DNA of 64,000 nucleotides from Metopolophium dirhodum (GCF_019925205.1 NC_083561.1:1301217-1365216); one strand, 5' to 3'. Positions 23,200 through 37,260 are shown, counted from the stretch's first letter. Notes: a model not told the origin generated them from the sequence alone. Program-made: numbers and translations.

Positions 23200-23667
23200 C
23201 GCGCCGGACATTACACACATATGCGACGGTATTATTATCATCACGGTGGTTTGGCTCGCGGTATCCGTTTTCAACGATAAACGAGCCCGACGGCGACGCG
23301 TTACTATGTGTGTTGCGTGTATGCGACGAATACGTTATTTTATATTATTATTGTCAGGCCGGAACGCCGAAGCGCGTCATCATTAGACCATATTGATGAC
23401 GGTATAATAACCGCACCGCACAATATACCGCGCGTACATATAGGTATACCTATATCACGCAGTCGGAGGGAGCGATGCGCGTGCAGTGCCGCGGCCGGAA
23501 GCCGACGTACGCGTGCCCCGCGTCACGTTCAAAGACGTCAGCGACGGACGTATTTTTATAATATTATTATCATTAAAATAATATGATATATTGTTATTGT
23601 CGTTCGCGCGCGCGGAGCGAATCCAAACGGGCGACCCCCTCCCCTCCTCCCAATCAACCACTTGCAG
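23200..23667 (+). promoter_or_regulatory. CpG-rich region just upstream of the coding exon
   Basis: GC and CpG rise sharply here. There is no ATG in frame with the following exon between the last in-frame stop (about 23584-23586) and the exon. It ends in a long C-rich pyrimidine tract and CAACCACTTGCAG, a good acceptor. It may be a promoter plus 5' untranslated sequence, or the end of an intron. Confidence 0.35.
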
Positions 23668-24257
23668 TCGACTCACAGAACGCCGCCGCGACCACCCAGC
23701 GATCCGCGGCCGCCGTATTGTGATCTGCCCACCGCGCGACGGCGACCCTTGAATCACGTGTGTGTGTTTGTTTTTGTTTTCGGTCCACAACAGCAGCAGC
23801 AGCCGCCGTTGTCGTCGTCTACCGCCGCCACCGCCGCCGTCCCGTGCCACCGACGCCGCCGCGCAGACGAGGAAGGGGAAGACCGGCACCGTCACCGGAC
23901 CAGTGCCGTCGTCGTCCCGCCGCCGCCGAACGGAGGCGGTCGCAGTAGTGCCGCAAACCCGGAACAGTCCGCCCGCAATCGGACGCACCGCACGGACGAC
24001 ACGCACGCGTTGTACGCCGCCGCCGCCGCAAAGGCCGAAGACGAAGTACGACGTTTGACGCGCGGCCGCTTGCCTTTGCCGACAACGACGGACGTCGAAG
24101 CCGCGGCTCTGGACTACCGCAGACGACGGTACGGCATGTACGCCACGGCCGCCGTGACCGCGGACGACCGTTACGGACACCGGTACGGCCTGTCCTCCGG
24201 CTTGACGACGCCGCAAGACCCGAAGACTTCGTCGGCCGCTGCAGCGTTCTTCTTGAG
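23668..24257 (+). CDS. Large low-complexity coding exon of an unidentified, probably regulatory, gene
   Basis: The exon runs from acceptor CAACCACTTGCAG (or a second one, TTTTCGGTCCACAACAG, ending at 23793) to donor TTGAG|GTCAGT at 24258. The frame is open for 196 codons. Content in order: Pro/Arg-rich start, QQQQQ from CAG units, SSS and Ala/Thr stretch, basic RRRR, PPPP and GGG runs, then a more ordered part with YAAAAAKAEDEVRRLTRGRL, TTTDVEAAALDYRRRRYGMY, RYGHRYGLSSGLTTPQDPKT and SSAAAAFFLR. This mixture is common in insect transcription or RNA regulators, but no domain is present and I cannot name it. The exon is strongly GC-rich and leaves in phase 2. No following exon was recognised, so much of 24-64 kb could be its intron. 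The 253-codon frame on the opposite strand is a shadow. Confidence 0.6.
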
Positions 24258-27200
24258 GTCAGTGATTACAAAATTATATAATATTTATAATGCGCCTAGT
24301 ACTATATACCTAGGTATGTGGTCTTAGAAGGACGCCGCTCCAACCACATGTGCTGTGCTTAAGCGTTTTATACCTATAATCTATATATACGCATATATTG
24401 AATGGAAACTAAAATATCGAAATAAATCCACCGCTTGAGCACAGCTGATAATATGTTCTCACCTTTAGGTTTGAAAATGATAATAGGTCACTCTATACTA
24501 TATCTATAAGATCGTAATATAAAAATATTAAAAAAATTTGATATGTTGTAAGTTTGAATGACGGAGACAATACATGCACGGGCACTGGGGAGCGTATAGT
24601 ACTCTTAAGTATATTATAATATATTATTTTATACACAATAAACCCGTATATAATATACAGAGCGTTCGTGTGAGATAAATCACCATTTGATGATATAAAG
24701 GTAATTTATATAGGGTAGTTATAATACGCGTATTATTATGCATGACGACAATTATATAAAAAAAAAATATATATATTACTTATTTTTGCCGCCATTAATG
24801 TAGTATTTCTGTGCTGAAACCTAAACATAATATAACATGATATCACGTTTCTGCCGGGCTGGCGCCTCACCTCTGTTAGGCATTTCGTAAAAGGACAACA
24901 AGTCATTTTCTGGATTCTTTATGATTCCGATTGACATAACGAAATTTGTAGAACGTGCGATTTCATTCACAGTAAAGTTTGATGACAATCAATGATTTTT
25001 CCAATCGGAAACGAGCTATAGGTATAGTTAATATATATTATAAAAAACGTTTCGTGTGTCACCAATTTATATTGTAGTACGTGTTATTGTTCTTGATCAC
25101 ATAAAGTTCATTGAATTGGATGTAAATATGAAATACCTAAATAATACTTTAATAATAATTGCAAATTACTGTGGGTACAGTCGTAACATGTTTTAGGTAC
25201 TATATACTGAATTATTAAACAATTTGCGTTATCAAATTATATTTTTACAAATATGTGTGTTTAATCAATGGTATATGTTTATTAATTGAGACATTGTGTT
25301 ATAAACTATAATAGTCGAGTCAGTTAAACAAATTTATAAAGTTCATACCTAGTACATAATATTTTATTCTAATTTAACAATAATATTAATTGTATAATAT
25401 AATCGTTACGAATTCACAATTAATATGTTTGTACATACTACATAGTAAACGTTTAAACGTCAAACCGATTGAATATATATTTGATGTCTGTATTGAGCAT
25501 CATACACTATATCATCAGAAGTGTACTTTAATAATCGTATTGTAGTTATTATACCAATGAACCCTTCACGCACACACAATAAAAATAATATATTTAATAT
25601 TATAATAATATACAGTCCACAACACGAATGTACGTGGTTAGTGGGTATCTCTAATAACAATCATTTTGATATCGACAAACTTTTGGTCCCTCACCCCCGG
25701 GTGGTCTACAGGGTTCCAATTCCTAAATGAGAAACCATAATATTTATTATTATCGTTGGATGGTTTTCATTATGTTATAATTTCAAAATACAATAATAAA
25801 TTATAAATAACCTAGAAAATGTTCATTGATAGTGTATTTTATTTTCTAATGAATTCATTAATTATGAACCAACAAGAGCATCAAAGTAGGAGCTTTCCAT
25901 TTTAATAAATTATTGTAATAATGTGTTTTCTAAAAGGTTTGGAAGTTAATGAAGTTATAGTATAAGTACCATAAATCCCTAAACGCATATACATATTATA
26001 TATTAAATGTATAATAAGAAAATGATCCGTTAACAACACAAAAATAATTATCTCCGTTTTTATTAATTTTTTTTGTAAACACCTCTTGAATAATATACAG
26101 GTAATATTATTTGTTTGATATGATATAATATTTATATTTCCAATCTAATCAAGTACTTATTGTATGTAACAAATTTGGGATAATTACTGCGTTCAGTTTC
26201 CAATTATTATGGATTTTAAAATTATAGAGGTGATTTTTTTTTAATACGGCAGCTTATCTGAACCTTTGGTTCTTAATATAGTACTCTAACGAACATAAAA
26301 TAACAATATTAGTGAAAACAATTATATTATATTTACTTTTAAATAGAAAAGAAAGTGAAAATAAAATAATAAAATATAATACATAAACATTTTTTTATTC
26401 TATGTACCTTTATTAACTAATATGTAATACAATTTTTATGATAAAAAGTAAAACAAAGCTATAGATAATGCGTAAATATGCTCTAATAAGCAAAATCTTT
26501 AAAATATGTATAAATATTAAATATATTTTGAATTTAATTTCCTTTTATCTGAAATCAGATCAGATTTTTAATTTACCCAAACATTTATTTCACTATATTC
26601 TCTAAGCTTATTATACATCATAATACATTATACTCACAAAATACTTGTAAAATAGAATAATTAAATTCTTTGCTATTACCTAAACATTTTGATTTATTCT
26701 CTCGCCTCTATTATATTGTCAAGACTTAAGATGGATATTTTATTCAGTAGTATAATTAAGTGGTTAACATCGAAACTTATTATAACAAAATTATTATGAT
26801 AATTTAAAATCATTGTTTGGTTAAAATTATTTAAGAACTCTGCAGCCGTGTCGGATGATCATAAACGTTTTGTTTTTTTTTTGTCTACGGAATGTGCATA
26901 TGTATTATCAGCTTAAATAATAATGCAATAGTTTCCGTTTATATTTTGTTGAAAGAAATCAAATTGTATAATAATAAGAGCAGCGCATTCATGAAATTAA
27001 ATAATACGTATTGTTTAATTCAATAAATATTGTGAGCATAACAATGTCTTACAATATTATTATTCTCTATTACTGTTTTTTTTTTCATCAGTATACGTAT
27101 ATATATATATAGTTAAAAGCCATTCATGAGCGATAAAGTTAAAATTAGTAGTGTTAGACTATGCATTTTTTATATGCAATTGATTCTGTCGAAAATGTTG

Positions 27201-27278
27201 GACATCCGGTAATACCGAAAACAACATGTTTCGAATGTAGTGAAGCAAAAAAAAAAAACAATTGACGTGTTGCACTAT
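24258..27278. other. AT-rich non-coding, probable intron
   Basis: Three kilobases without splice-bounded open frames or inverted-repeat elements. The overlapping short frames at 25460-25730 have no support. Confidence 0.45.
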
Positions 27279-27437
27279 TCATGCGATCATCTCCGTCCGT
27301 GCCATTAGTTCCATATACATTTTTAATGGTGCAAAAGGGACATGGTTCCCATAGGACGGGGTTTTGATGGTTCGTTGATCGTCTGGTCGTTGTTTTTTGT
27401 TATTGTTCTTTTTGTATCCGTAATATCCGTATCCGGC
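27279..27437 (-). CDS. Minus-strand terminal exon, Gly/Tyr-containing product
   Basis: A strong acceptor (TAATAGTTTTCACAG) precedes 27437, followed by 52 codons to a TGA at 27279-27281: AGYGYYGYKKNNNKKQRPDD, QRTIKTPSYGNHVPFAPLKM, YMELMARTEMIA. The YGYYGY opening recalls glycine/tyrosine-rich secreted or cuticular proteins; the remainder is basic with no membrane segment. The exon is distinctly richer in GC than its flanks. A second frame is also open for about 37 codons after the acceptor, so the reading frame is likely but not certain. Upstream exons would lie at higher coordinates. Confidence 0.5.
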   Translation of the reverse strand, partial: AGYGYYGYKKNNNKKQRPDDQRTIKTPSYGNHVPFAPLKMYMELMARTEMIA

Positions 27438-29590
27438 CTGTGAAAACTATTACAGAAAGTAGATACCTAATATAATGAAAATCGCAACGATTAACTATAT
27501 TACAATATGGAATACTGTTCTATATTTTAAGTCTTGGAGTATAATTGACAATTCCTATGTACTGCACTATATAATTGCATAATGTATACAATATTTAAAT
27601 CGTATTATCATATTACTATAATATAATATTTAAATATATATATATTCTTATATACATACAATATTTATATGTTTATAATTATTTATATATACTTGCACCT
27701 ATACTTATACTTGAAACTTCATATTTTCAGAATCCTACATTTTAGTTATACAGTGTGAATTTGATGCAGAAACTCATTTGTTTGAACTAAAATAATATTT
27801 ATCGATGAAAGGCATAATAAATGATTAATTATATAAAATGCAAACATGTAATGTGTGTACAATTATCGGATAACGTTTGACAAATTAGTGAGTTATGTAA
27901 ATAATTAAATATTGTTTCAAAAATGTATTCGTTAGACTTTTTTATTTTGGGTTACATTGGGTTAATGCTAAATAATTATGATTAGCTAATTTCTGAAATT
28001 TAAAATAAAGATCAAAGTGTTATTTACTTTGTTGTAGAATAGGTATAGGTAGTGGTAGTGTTATATTATAGTACAATAGTTGTAGACTTTATAGTCGTAT
28101 AGACTTTCATAATCGGCTTATAATTTAAAACAAAATATATTTATTAATTTTGATAGCTCTCATAATTCTATATTATGCTATTATCTATGAAAGCTATTTA
28201 TATTACATATTAATAATATGATAACATTGTATAAAATGTATTATTTTGAAACTTTCAATTTTCTGAACTTATCGTAAAATATTTTAGTGGTAGATAGCGT
28301 TCTATGTACCATTTCTCAATGAGTTGTAACACTTAAATTGATAAAATGAAAAGATATAGTCAAAACTCAGTGTATACTCGAATATGGAAATTTTTAACTT
28401 TTTTTTTGTTTTGACACTATCCCAATATCCGTGAGATTGTGGAACACATGACCGTTTCTTTGAGCTTTTCTTTATGGGGTCCTACCGAAAAACTCGATTA
28501 TCATTATCGCATTTTGGGGATATATATAATAATATATATATTATGCTTCAAGGGGAGAAGGACTTGTTATGAAGTGTGGTGTCGGTCTGGTGCACTCTAA
28601 ATAATTCATAAGGCCCATAAATCAGACCGCATTAATTAAACTACGTATATATAATATAATAATACGTGTGGTGGCGAAAGATGGAACACCGATGCAACCG
28701 GGGATCGTCATCATCAAATCGGTAGAATTAATAAGTACTTATTTTATTAATATTTATTAAAAGAGGGTTCATATAGCAATTGCGTGTGTTTTCTCTCTTT
28801 AATGTCTTTCTTGAACGATTAATTTATTTATTTTTACAACGGTAGGTATATGTTGTATGCCACTCATAATATTCTTGAAATATTAACACATTAATATCCT
28901 GGTTAACATAATATTATATGATATACATCTAATATATTAATATATATTTAAAATGTTTAACAAAACAAAATAACAATCACAAAACGCATTATGAATGGAT
29001 TTTTAGTAAAATAAAAATTGGTAAATAGGTATATTTACAGTGTTTTTATGTTTAAATAATGAAAACAAAATTAAACTAAACTTTTTCATTAAATAATCTT
29101 ATTCAAAAATATAATTTATTTTAAAATTATATACATAACAGTGTATATACTGACTATACTGCAGTTACGTATTAAAAATCATGAATAGTTCCATAACAAA
29201 AAAAATGATTTAAATATTATTCTTTAATTTAATTTTAGTTTTTTGAAACAAATTTTAAACATTTTGTTTGTGCTTAGTAAAAAATAAAAAAAAAACATTG
29301 TATTGAAATACTAACTTATTTTCTTTATTGTAAGAATAATATGGTAGGTATACATAATTAAACGTAAATAATAAAATATTTATTATACATTATAAAAAAC
29401 GTTAAGGGGACAATATAAGCAAATTCTGAAAGAATAATATTAAACAATAGTATGATTTCTCATACAACACAGCAAACATTATATTTTGGTATAACTTAAA
29501 ATGTAATATTTCAATGCAACACTAAACTAATTAAGTCGGAAGTACAACACTTTTAATCAATATTAATATATAAATATCATATATACAAGT
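27438..29590. other. AT-rich non-coding
   Basis: Intron or intergenic; no supported feature in 2.1 kb. Confidence 0.4.
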
Positions 29591-29690
29591 TCCAGTGGCG
29601 TATTAAGAAATTTGTTATGGGGAGGGTCCAGATAATTTTCAGAAAACAGAGCCGCGGAGAGCCCCTCATACCACCCAATATTAAATAAAG
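29591..29690 (+). mobile_element. Fragment starting with a hAT-type terminus
   Basis: CCAGTGGCGTATTAAGAAAT is typical of the CAGTGGCGTA ends of hAT elements. No matching inverted end is visible, so this is a truncated copy. Confidence 0.35.
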
Positions 29691-29769
29691 ACAATTTTAA
29701 ATTTTTAAGTTTGTGATTATCAATTAATAATATGTGCAAAACAAATTTAAAAAAATAGGGTACCTAAGT

Positions 29770-30150
29770 GGATGTCGCTCAGCTGCACAGTCGGTTACAA
29801 TAGTGGGTCAATGTATAATGGATTGTATTAAAACGATGTATAAGAAAAACGATTCTGAGCTGAGACGGTTTGTCAGTCTGGTTATTTTATATTGTTATTA
29901 TTTATTATAGCCTGTAAGTTAAATTAATATTGAAATATTATTTTTTTTTATTAGTTTTTATGGTGATAATTAGAAATTAAAATCCCATTTTAGCGGTTTT
30001 TTGTAATTTGTCGGTGGTTTTTCTCGTGGCATTAATTAACTATTGAGAAAATCAAAAAATGACCTTCCTAAAGTACCGTCTAGATCCAATTTGCTAAAAG
30101 ATAAGATACTACATATTGAAATCGAAGCACTCCTTCTGGTAGAAATTTTG
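29770..30150 (+). repeat. Dispersed AACGATTCTGAGC repeat family, copy
   Basis: Contains AAAAACGATTCTGAGCTGAG, GTCAGTCTGG and further on TACCGTCTAGATCCAATTTG, the same order of landmarks as in the copies at 62.5-63.5 kb. Confidence 0.65.
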
Positions 30151-31723
30151 TATATAGGATAAAAAAAAAAATAAACACCATTGTATTTATATTTGTATTT
30201 TATCGAACTATATCATTGATTTACGTAGATATTATAGGTAAGACTCTGATTATTTTAGGCAAATTTTTCGCTATTTATTAAAATGTTTAAAGTCATTAGG
30301 TATGGAACTCGACAGTTTAAACTATATTTTAACTATAACTATATAATTTAGACTATAATATGTCTTTTGTTCTGCCCATCTTTATTCTTTAATTAAATTT
30401 GGAAAAGTCACTCTAAACAGTCTAAACAGTATAAATTATTTGTGACATGAAGTATTTTCGAAAAGCTAAACATATAGAATGAGCATACAATATTATATAT
30501 ACTATAATAATGGGTTCTTGACGATTGTCAGTTAATTATCCGTAACACAGAAGAGGCGCACACGTATTATTTTTATTATTATTACTATTATTATTAAGGG
30601 GTTTCGCACGCACTCGGCGTGAAAACCAAACAGATTAATGGGTGGTAACTGGTAGCGTGTGGTTATGCGAGGGTCGTCTTTTTCGTATTGTATTTAAGGA
30701 GTGAATAATATTGTTATAAATCAATCAATATAAATATTTTAATTCGTTAAGTCAATGCACTTGTGTTACTTACATATTCTATTGTACTATATTGGTGTAC
30801 CAAGTTATATTATAAGCAGAAATACACTATAATATAGTTAGATACCATATATGTTCGCGCATGCGTATACGTAGGTATGTAGTAACATAGTATGTATGAT
30901 GTATATTGTATATTTGTATATTATTTTAATATGTTGTTCTGATATATATTATATATAACATGAATCTTTTAATGCATACTGATAACGGACAATTTACGTT
31001 ACTGGTCACGTGATACGAGAAGAGTAACCACTGTAAAAATAAAGCAAAGCAAACCATTGATACTTTTCGTATTTGTTCACAGCAGGGAATACATTTTTCT
31101 CGAAATTAATTTCAATATTTAATCGAACAATTTTTAACAGGATTTTTAATCTACGATAACAGCTATTATTATACAAAAGTAATTACTCCTGCAAAGGTAG
31201 GAATGTAGGATAGATACTTCTTTCCATCCATTATAATGTTTTCACATGTTTAGTTGTGTGTATAAAATAGGTATTTAAAAAATACGCACAACGTAAAACA
31301 ACGTAAAGCTTATTTTCTAAGCTTTTACATTGTACGAGTATAGGTATCTGGTATACCTATATACTATATAACATAATCATTATCAATAAACATTAAAAAT
31401 TCAGTTGATGCAAAGTTATTTAAAAATAGAGAATACTCATATAAAACGTAAAGATACATATGCTAACGACGAGTAGGTTGTAGGATACCTATAGCTATAT
31501 AAAATGTAAATCAGTATAAGTTATCAGTACCAGATATATTTATCATAATGATAACAGTTAAAAGTGTAAAAAATATAAATCAAAATTATTATTGTATTAA
31601 TGTACGTGGTATTTGAATGTTTAATAAAAAAAGAATCCATATAGTATCCACATGATATTATAATGTATGTTAACCGATAATTAATAATGATATGTCTGTA
31701 TTAATTGACACGAAAAAAATGTG
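30151..31723. other. AT-rich non-coding
   Basis: No supported gene or element. Confidence 0.4.
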
Positions 31724-31815
31724 TCACGTGCCATGTGCTTTGTATATAGTAGTCGTGTTTTTCTCTTTATACCACAGTTGAGTAATCGATTTGTTCTCGT
31801 CACCACCATACAACA
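31724..31815 (-). CDS. Candidate minus-strand terminal exon
   Basis: The acceptor TAAATCTTATATTTCAG precedes 31815. After two bases completing a codon the frame reads LYGGDENKSITQLWYKEKNT, TTIYKAHGT, stop at 31724-31726. It is hydrophilic with no domain. Openness for 29 codons behind a good acceptor occurs by chance fairly often, so support is limited. The phase fits the exon at 39198-39247 if that is read in the frame left by 48954-49105. Confidence 0.27.
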
Positions 31816-32741
31816 CTGAAATATAAGATTTACACAGGTAGGAATTATGAAAGAATATCGTGGGCATCTAATGAAGAACACATGTTTCAATTTGTTATGC
31901 AAACTGTGTATGTAAATATACACAACCCCCTGTCATACTACTGTGACTATTTCAAAAAAGAAAATAATGATTAATACTTTCATCGTGCGGTTCTCCTAGC
32001 AGAGACTTGAACAGGAACGGTTCTTGTATATAGTTGAAATGAGTTAAATTAAGTCTATCTAATTTTGAAATTAGAATTTTGGTTTTTAATTTAACACGGT
32101 CCTTGCAGGTTACATAATGCATACCTAATGTTATCCTATTTTTAAAAAATGATTTTTTTTTTTAATATTTTATTAATACAAGCTTACCTATCATAGCTGC
32201 AGATAGTCTTTTGTTTTTAAACGTCTCGAGCAAATCATAGGTTTGTCTGGGTCAACTGCGGATAATATATACTACGCATATTATTTGTTGACGATGAAAA
32301 TAATATATAATATAATGCAAAGCGGATTGCACTGATGGAAATTTAAAACGAAGCCTTCGCAGGTATTGTGCGATGAGATAATAAAGTCCGGTTTTTTTCA
32401 TACCGATCTCATAAATAGTTTTGCCCCATTGCAGCAATGTGCAATGGGAACGTTATTCGTTTGAATGTACATATATATACACGATATACGCGTATATGTA
32501 GGTACGTGCAAACCTCTGTGGCTGGTGCATATTTTACGATTTATATTATTATTTTGACGTCTAGAATTTTTTTCTACCAAAGGCTGAAGGTTTGATGAAA
32601 CGTATGAATATATGGTTAATGTTGTGGTTATGAAAAAAAATAATATATATATATTTTTGTAGGTAGATACATTCCATTTGTTTGATCTAATAATAATTAT
32701 TTATTATGTTCAACAGATAGGTACTCCAATATATTTATTAC
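31816..32741. other. Non-coding with moderate GC near 32240-32580
   Basis: Overlapping minus-strand frames at 32252-32580 lack an acceptor and are not called. Confidence 0.35.
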
Positions 32742-33130
32742 TAGCTGATCCTGTGCACTTCGTTGCCCGTTAAATGTACCAACTCTATATGACTCAAACT
32801 TTGTTCAATTCGTTATTTAATATTCGGTGTACGGTGTTCAAAATTTATCTATATATAAATTTATGTAGCGTGATGTTATATAGCCTATGACTTTCCTTAA
32901 TGAATGGACTATCCAACAAAAAAATAATTTTTCAATTCGAACCAGTATAGCCCCTTACAGCCCCTTTAAGCCCATTTCAGCCGCTTACAGACCTTTTTTA
33001 GTAATAAAAAGTAGCCTATGTTTTTTCTCAGTGTCTAAACTAACCAAATTTCATTTAAATCGGTTCTGTAGTTTCGGAGCCTATTCAATACAAACAATCA
33101 AATCTTTCCTCTTTATAATATTAGTATAGA
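32742..33130 (+). mobile_element. Dispersed element ending CTTTATAATATTAGTATAGAT
   Basis: Starts CTAGCTGATCCTGTGCACTT (a form of the CTAGCTGxxCCxG start) and CGTTGCCCGTTAAATGTACC, later AACCAAATTTCATTTAAATC, GGTTCTGTAGTTTCGGAGC, and ends TATAATATTAGTATAGAT. These landmarks characterise a non-coding repeat family spread over many insect genomes. I do not assign it to a class. The 80-codon frame at 32887-33129 is part of the repeat, not a gene. Confidence 0.65.
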
Positions 33131-36100
33131 TAAATTAATTAATAAAAATAAATACATTGTTGCTTAATAAAAGTCAAATCCTATAAAGTCCTTAATTTTG
33201 GGTTTATTTTATATAGTGGAACAATGGTACTTACCTAATACCTACATATTATAATAGTAGATCTTTTTTTTTGTTTTTCCAACCTTTCAAGTATTAGTGT
33301 GTTTTAATAATAATGAATTATTTTTATTTCATTAAATTTTAATTATTATACTAATAAATTCAAAATTTATAATTTTTAATCTTTTCTAATACATTTTGAC
33401 ATGTTTCTTCCGTGCATAATATAAAAAAAAAGTATAACATAATAATTTGTATTTACAAATTGAATCGTTTTCTTAGATTTCATTATCGTTTTATAGTTGT
33501 TATAAATCATCATTATTTCTACAACTCTTGTATTATATAGTATTACTATGTTATTAGTTTATTACTTACTAACTTCAAATCATTTTTTCACATATAAACC
33601 ATTTTAACTTTTTTTTTCCATTTTTCTTTCAAACGTTATCATGATGAAAGTCTTACTGACGGTTATTACGTGCCTGTAAATGTAAAGTTGGCGTGTGTCG
33701 TGTGCGGGAATGATCGATAGCGTTTTTAGTTTCTTCCTGTATATAATATATAAGTCGGACAAATCAGAATGTTTGTAGAAATAATGAATTCCAGATTTAT
33801 AATACGTAATATTATCATGTTTTTATATTATAAGTATTAGAGACCTTTATAAAGTCCCTTAGAAAAGATAAAATGCTACAACCAGAAATGGTGTTCGTTG
33901 TGAGTTGTGACAATGGGAATAGTGATGGATAACCACGTAAAATGAATAATGAGCAGGTTCGTTCGGAATATAAATCCAACAAGCTCAGTGTCGACCAATG
34001 GTCGTATAACACCTATGGGCTAGTTATAGTCCATATACCTACCATATATTATAATAGAGTTCAACAAACACGACGACGGTGTTTGTGAGAGCAGTGATGA
34101 ATGTATATACAGTGCAACATGCTATTAAGTTATAAAACTAGTTTTACATAAAATGGCCTATTGTTAGTACATTATTTATCTTTATTTTTGTCTCGACTAC
34201 AGCACCTAAATAGGTAGGTATATACCTAAGTGTGAATAAATGTTTACAAAAAAACCAAAATCTAACAGCGTATAAAATAATATAATATAGGTAGGTATGT
34301 GATTGGGTTGTCACACTATGACCATACCGTTAAATATTACAACAGTCATATAAATAAACAAATAAATATTATTTAGTAATATCAAGAACAAGATTAATAT
34401 CCCAATGGTACATATTATTCTATATTTTGCGGTAATGATACAAAATCATATTAAACTTGCAATTTAAATATTTTTATCTCTCAGAAAAGACATCATAAAT
34501 GCAATTCTATAAGTAGGTATATCAGGAAGATTCTATATTGTCTATTATCCAGAACTGATTAATCATAACTATTTTTTTGTATATTTTTTCAATTTTCAAT
34601 TTTTTTCAATTGTTTTCAAGTTATATTATGCGTTTACGAGGCCCAACTCACAATGTAATTTTAAAAGAAGCTGAAGTTTATGCCTAAAGGTCGTTTTTTA
34701 CTTTGCTTCTAAATCCCACTGACAGCTACGGGTGTATGTAATATATTTTCTGACATTTTAATAATAATATCATATACATGTAAATGATAAACGTGTTAAA
34801 ATAGTCAGGAAATATGCGGAAAAAAACCATTTGAGCAATTTTAATGTAAACCATTTGTGGCTCTTGTGGACATTATTCAAACCAACTAAAGTATACGTTC
34901 TAGGTAGGTACTCGAGCTTATTTAACAACTATATATAGATCGACGAAACATGAGATGGTGCTTGTAACTTTTATATACATATTGTAAATGTGTTTCTAGG
35001 TTTTAGTAAAATTATAAACGGTGTCCTTGCAAGGAATATATAAATATGTTAATACTTAAATGAATTGAATTTGAAACCGTTGAAGTAAATATTGACGAAC
35101 CTGTTGCTTCTTGTGAAATTTTACTAAAGCATAAATACATATTAAAATTCATAATTTAATATAACTAAAATAGTTGTACTCACCTACTTAAATTAATTTA
35201 AAACAATATAAGTACCTAATGATATTATGTTGATACTTGTTTTATATATTACAGAAGATCTAGAAAATAGTATTTTAGTTTATTAGTTAATTATTTCTGA
35301 AGCACAACATTGGTTTTTAGGTTATAAGTAACTAGTTTTTAAAAACTGTTGTCGAAATCTATTAAGAATTTTTAAAATTTGACAGGGCATCAACCATAAT
35401 CTGTTTCAAATAACTAATATCTTAATATATTATAATAATTAAGGGCTATAACGGTACAATATGAAATTTTTGAAGCACTTATTCTACATAGAAAAGTACC
35501 TACTAACGAACATTTTAACCAAAAAATATACTAGGTATTTAAAAACCAATATAATATATTTTTTTCTCCAGTCAGAAACTAAGAAGAACATTTAATTATA
35601 GTGGCAATGGTTCAAAACTTAATTCTCATTATTTAATTATATTATTTTATATTAAAGCTACCGTTTTTCGTTAATGCTTAACAATGGTAAAAGAACATAA
35701 TATATAAGAAATAACTGTATTATGTCTTTTATTTTAAATATAAACAAAAAGTAGGTACTGTGTGGTGAATTCTAAAAACGAAAAAGTTTTGAAGAGTTTA
35801 CTGCCTACAGACTACAGCATTGCGCAGAGACAGTCTATTTATTTTTTGTACAGTTTTGTTCTTTATCTTTTTGAACATCATAGTCCGTTATACAATGAAG
35901 ATTAAAATAAAATGTTTATTTAATGAAATAGTTAAATGCATTTGCAGTTTATAAGCAGTCTTATCTGTTATATTATAGGTTCTAAGGTATCTACGTATAT
36001 ATAAATTGGATGCATTTTTGAAAATAAAAATATTTTCAGTTTATAAGCAGTTTTATATATATTGTTGTGTACCTATATATTTAATTTTTGAATAAAAAAA

Positions 36101-36999
36101 TATGATTATTATATAATATTGTGTACTGATAAAATATATAATAAATACATAATATACTGGTGCAATAAACTATAATTATAAAATTAAGTAATAACTAACA
36201 ATTACATAATTTATAATTTAAATATTTAGGGATGTTTTATGATTATATATATATATAAAACTTCAAGAGAAATTATTTTGAATACGTATTTATTCTAAAG
36301 AGAATAATAATTATTAGCAAACATACTTTATACTTTTAATTGATTTGTAGTATATTATTTAAATGGATAATATTTTGATTCATTTGGATATTGATATTAT
36401 GTTAAGTTGTGTTGAACCGAATTCGGATTAAATATACCTATTTATTACTCATCTCATTCGTCTTATTATGAATGAAGTTCAAAGTATAAAAAAAGCATGT
36501 ATCTAAATTAACTATAACGAGAAATTACGTCTTTTTATAATGTTAGGTTTCTGTGTTCTTTATTTTTCTCATTGGATTTTAAACTTTTATTAAAATGCAA
36601 ACACTATGTTTACCTTTAATTTATTTCAAAATAGCAGAAAAAACTGAACGTCAGAACGATTATTATTTGGATACTATTACGCAATATACCTACTCGACGT
36701 ATCTTGCGTCACGTAATATACGTAACTATTTGGTTACAATATGAGAGTCGGACGATGGGTGGGACGCTATACGGAGTTCATAATATTATAAAAACAGTGA
36801 CGCTTTGTGCTCACGTTTTGTGTGCTTTTAAATTAGTAAAATGTTTGATGTATATTGTCATTACGTTAAGACTATCTCGGACGACGTGACACAAAAAATT
36901 GTCACAGTATACCATGATATACCAAACACATAATCCAAAAAAAAAAAAATAAATAAATAAAAGAAGTAAAACGAAACTACAAACGGGTCACGAGCCATC
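33131..36999. other. AT-rich non-coding
   Basis: 3.9 kb of AT-rich sequence with no supported exon or element. Confidence 0.45.
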
Positions 37000-37260
37000 A
37001 TTAATTAAGTGTACTACCACCATCCCCGCCACTATATATACACCACACCAGAGTCGTGGATCCACAGCCGCCGCTTGTGATATATTGTAATAATATCGTA
37101 GCGGACAATCTCACGCCATCCGCCACCGAGCGTGCTCTTCGTGATTTTCTCTCCCCTGGCCATCGCCGCGTCCTCTTTCCATCTGCACACTTTGGCGACA
37201 TTTGACACACACGCTCATAAACGGGTCTCTCAGTTTTTTCACATCCAATATTTTTCATTT
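37000..37260 (-). other. GC-raised block with an 85-codon frame of unknown status
   Basis: A minus-strand frame starts at a true ATG (37256-37258) and stays open to 37001: MKNIGCEKTERPVYERVCQM, SPKCADGKRTRRWPGERKSR and so on. No donor or acceptor fixes it, and on the plus strand a TATATATA at about 37033 could equally mark a core promoter. I treat it as unassigned. Confidence 0.2.

Noticed and set aside
23455..24216. 253-codon minus-strand frame, the longest in the window
   Set aside because: It is the antisense of a GC-rich exon, full of Arg/Gly/Val runs, with no splice context; the plus-strand frame has better borders and composition.
32887..33129. 80-codon plus-strand frame
   Set aside because: Lies wholly within the dispersed ...ATATTAGTATAGAT repeat.
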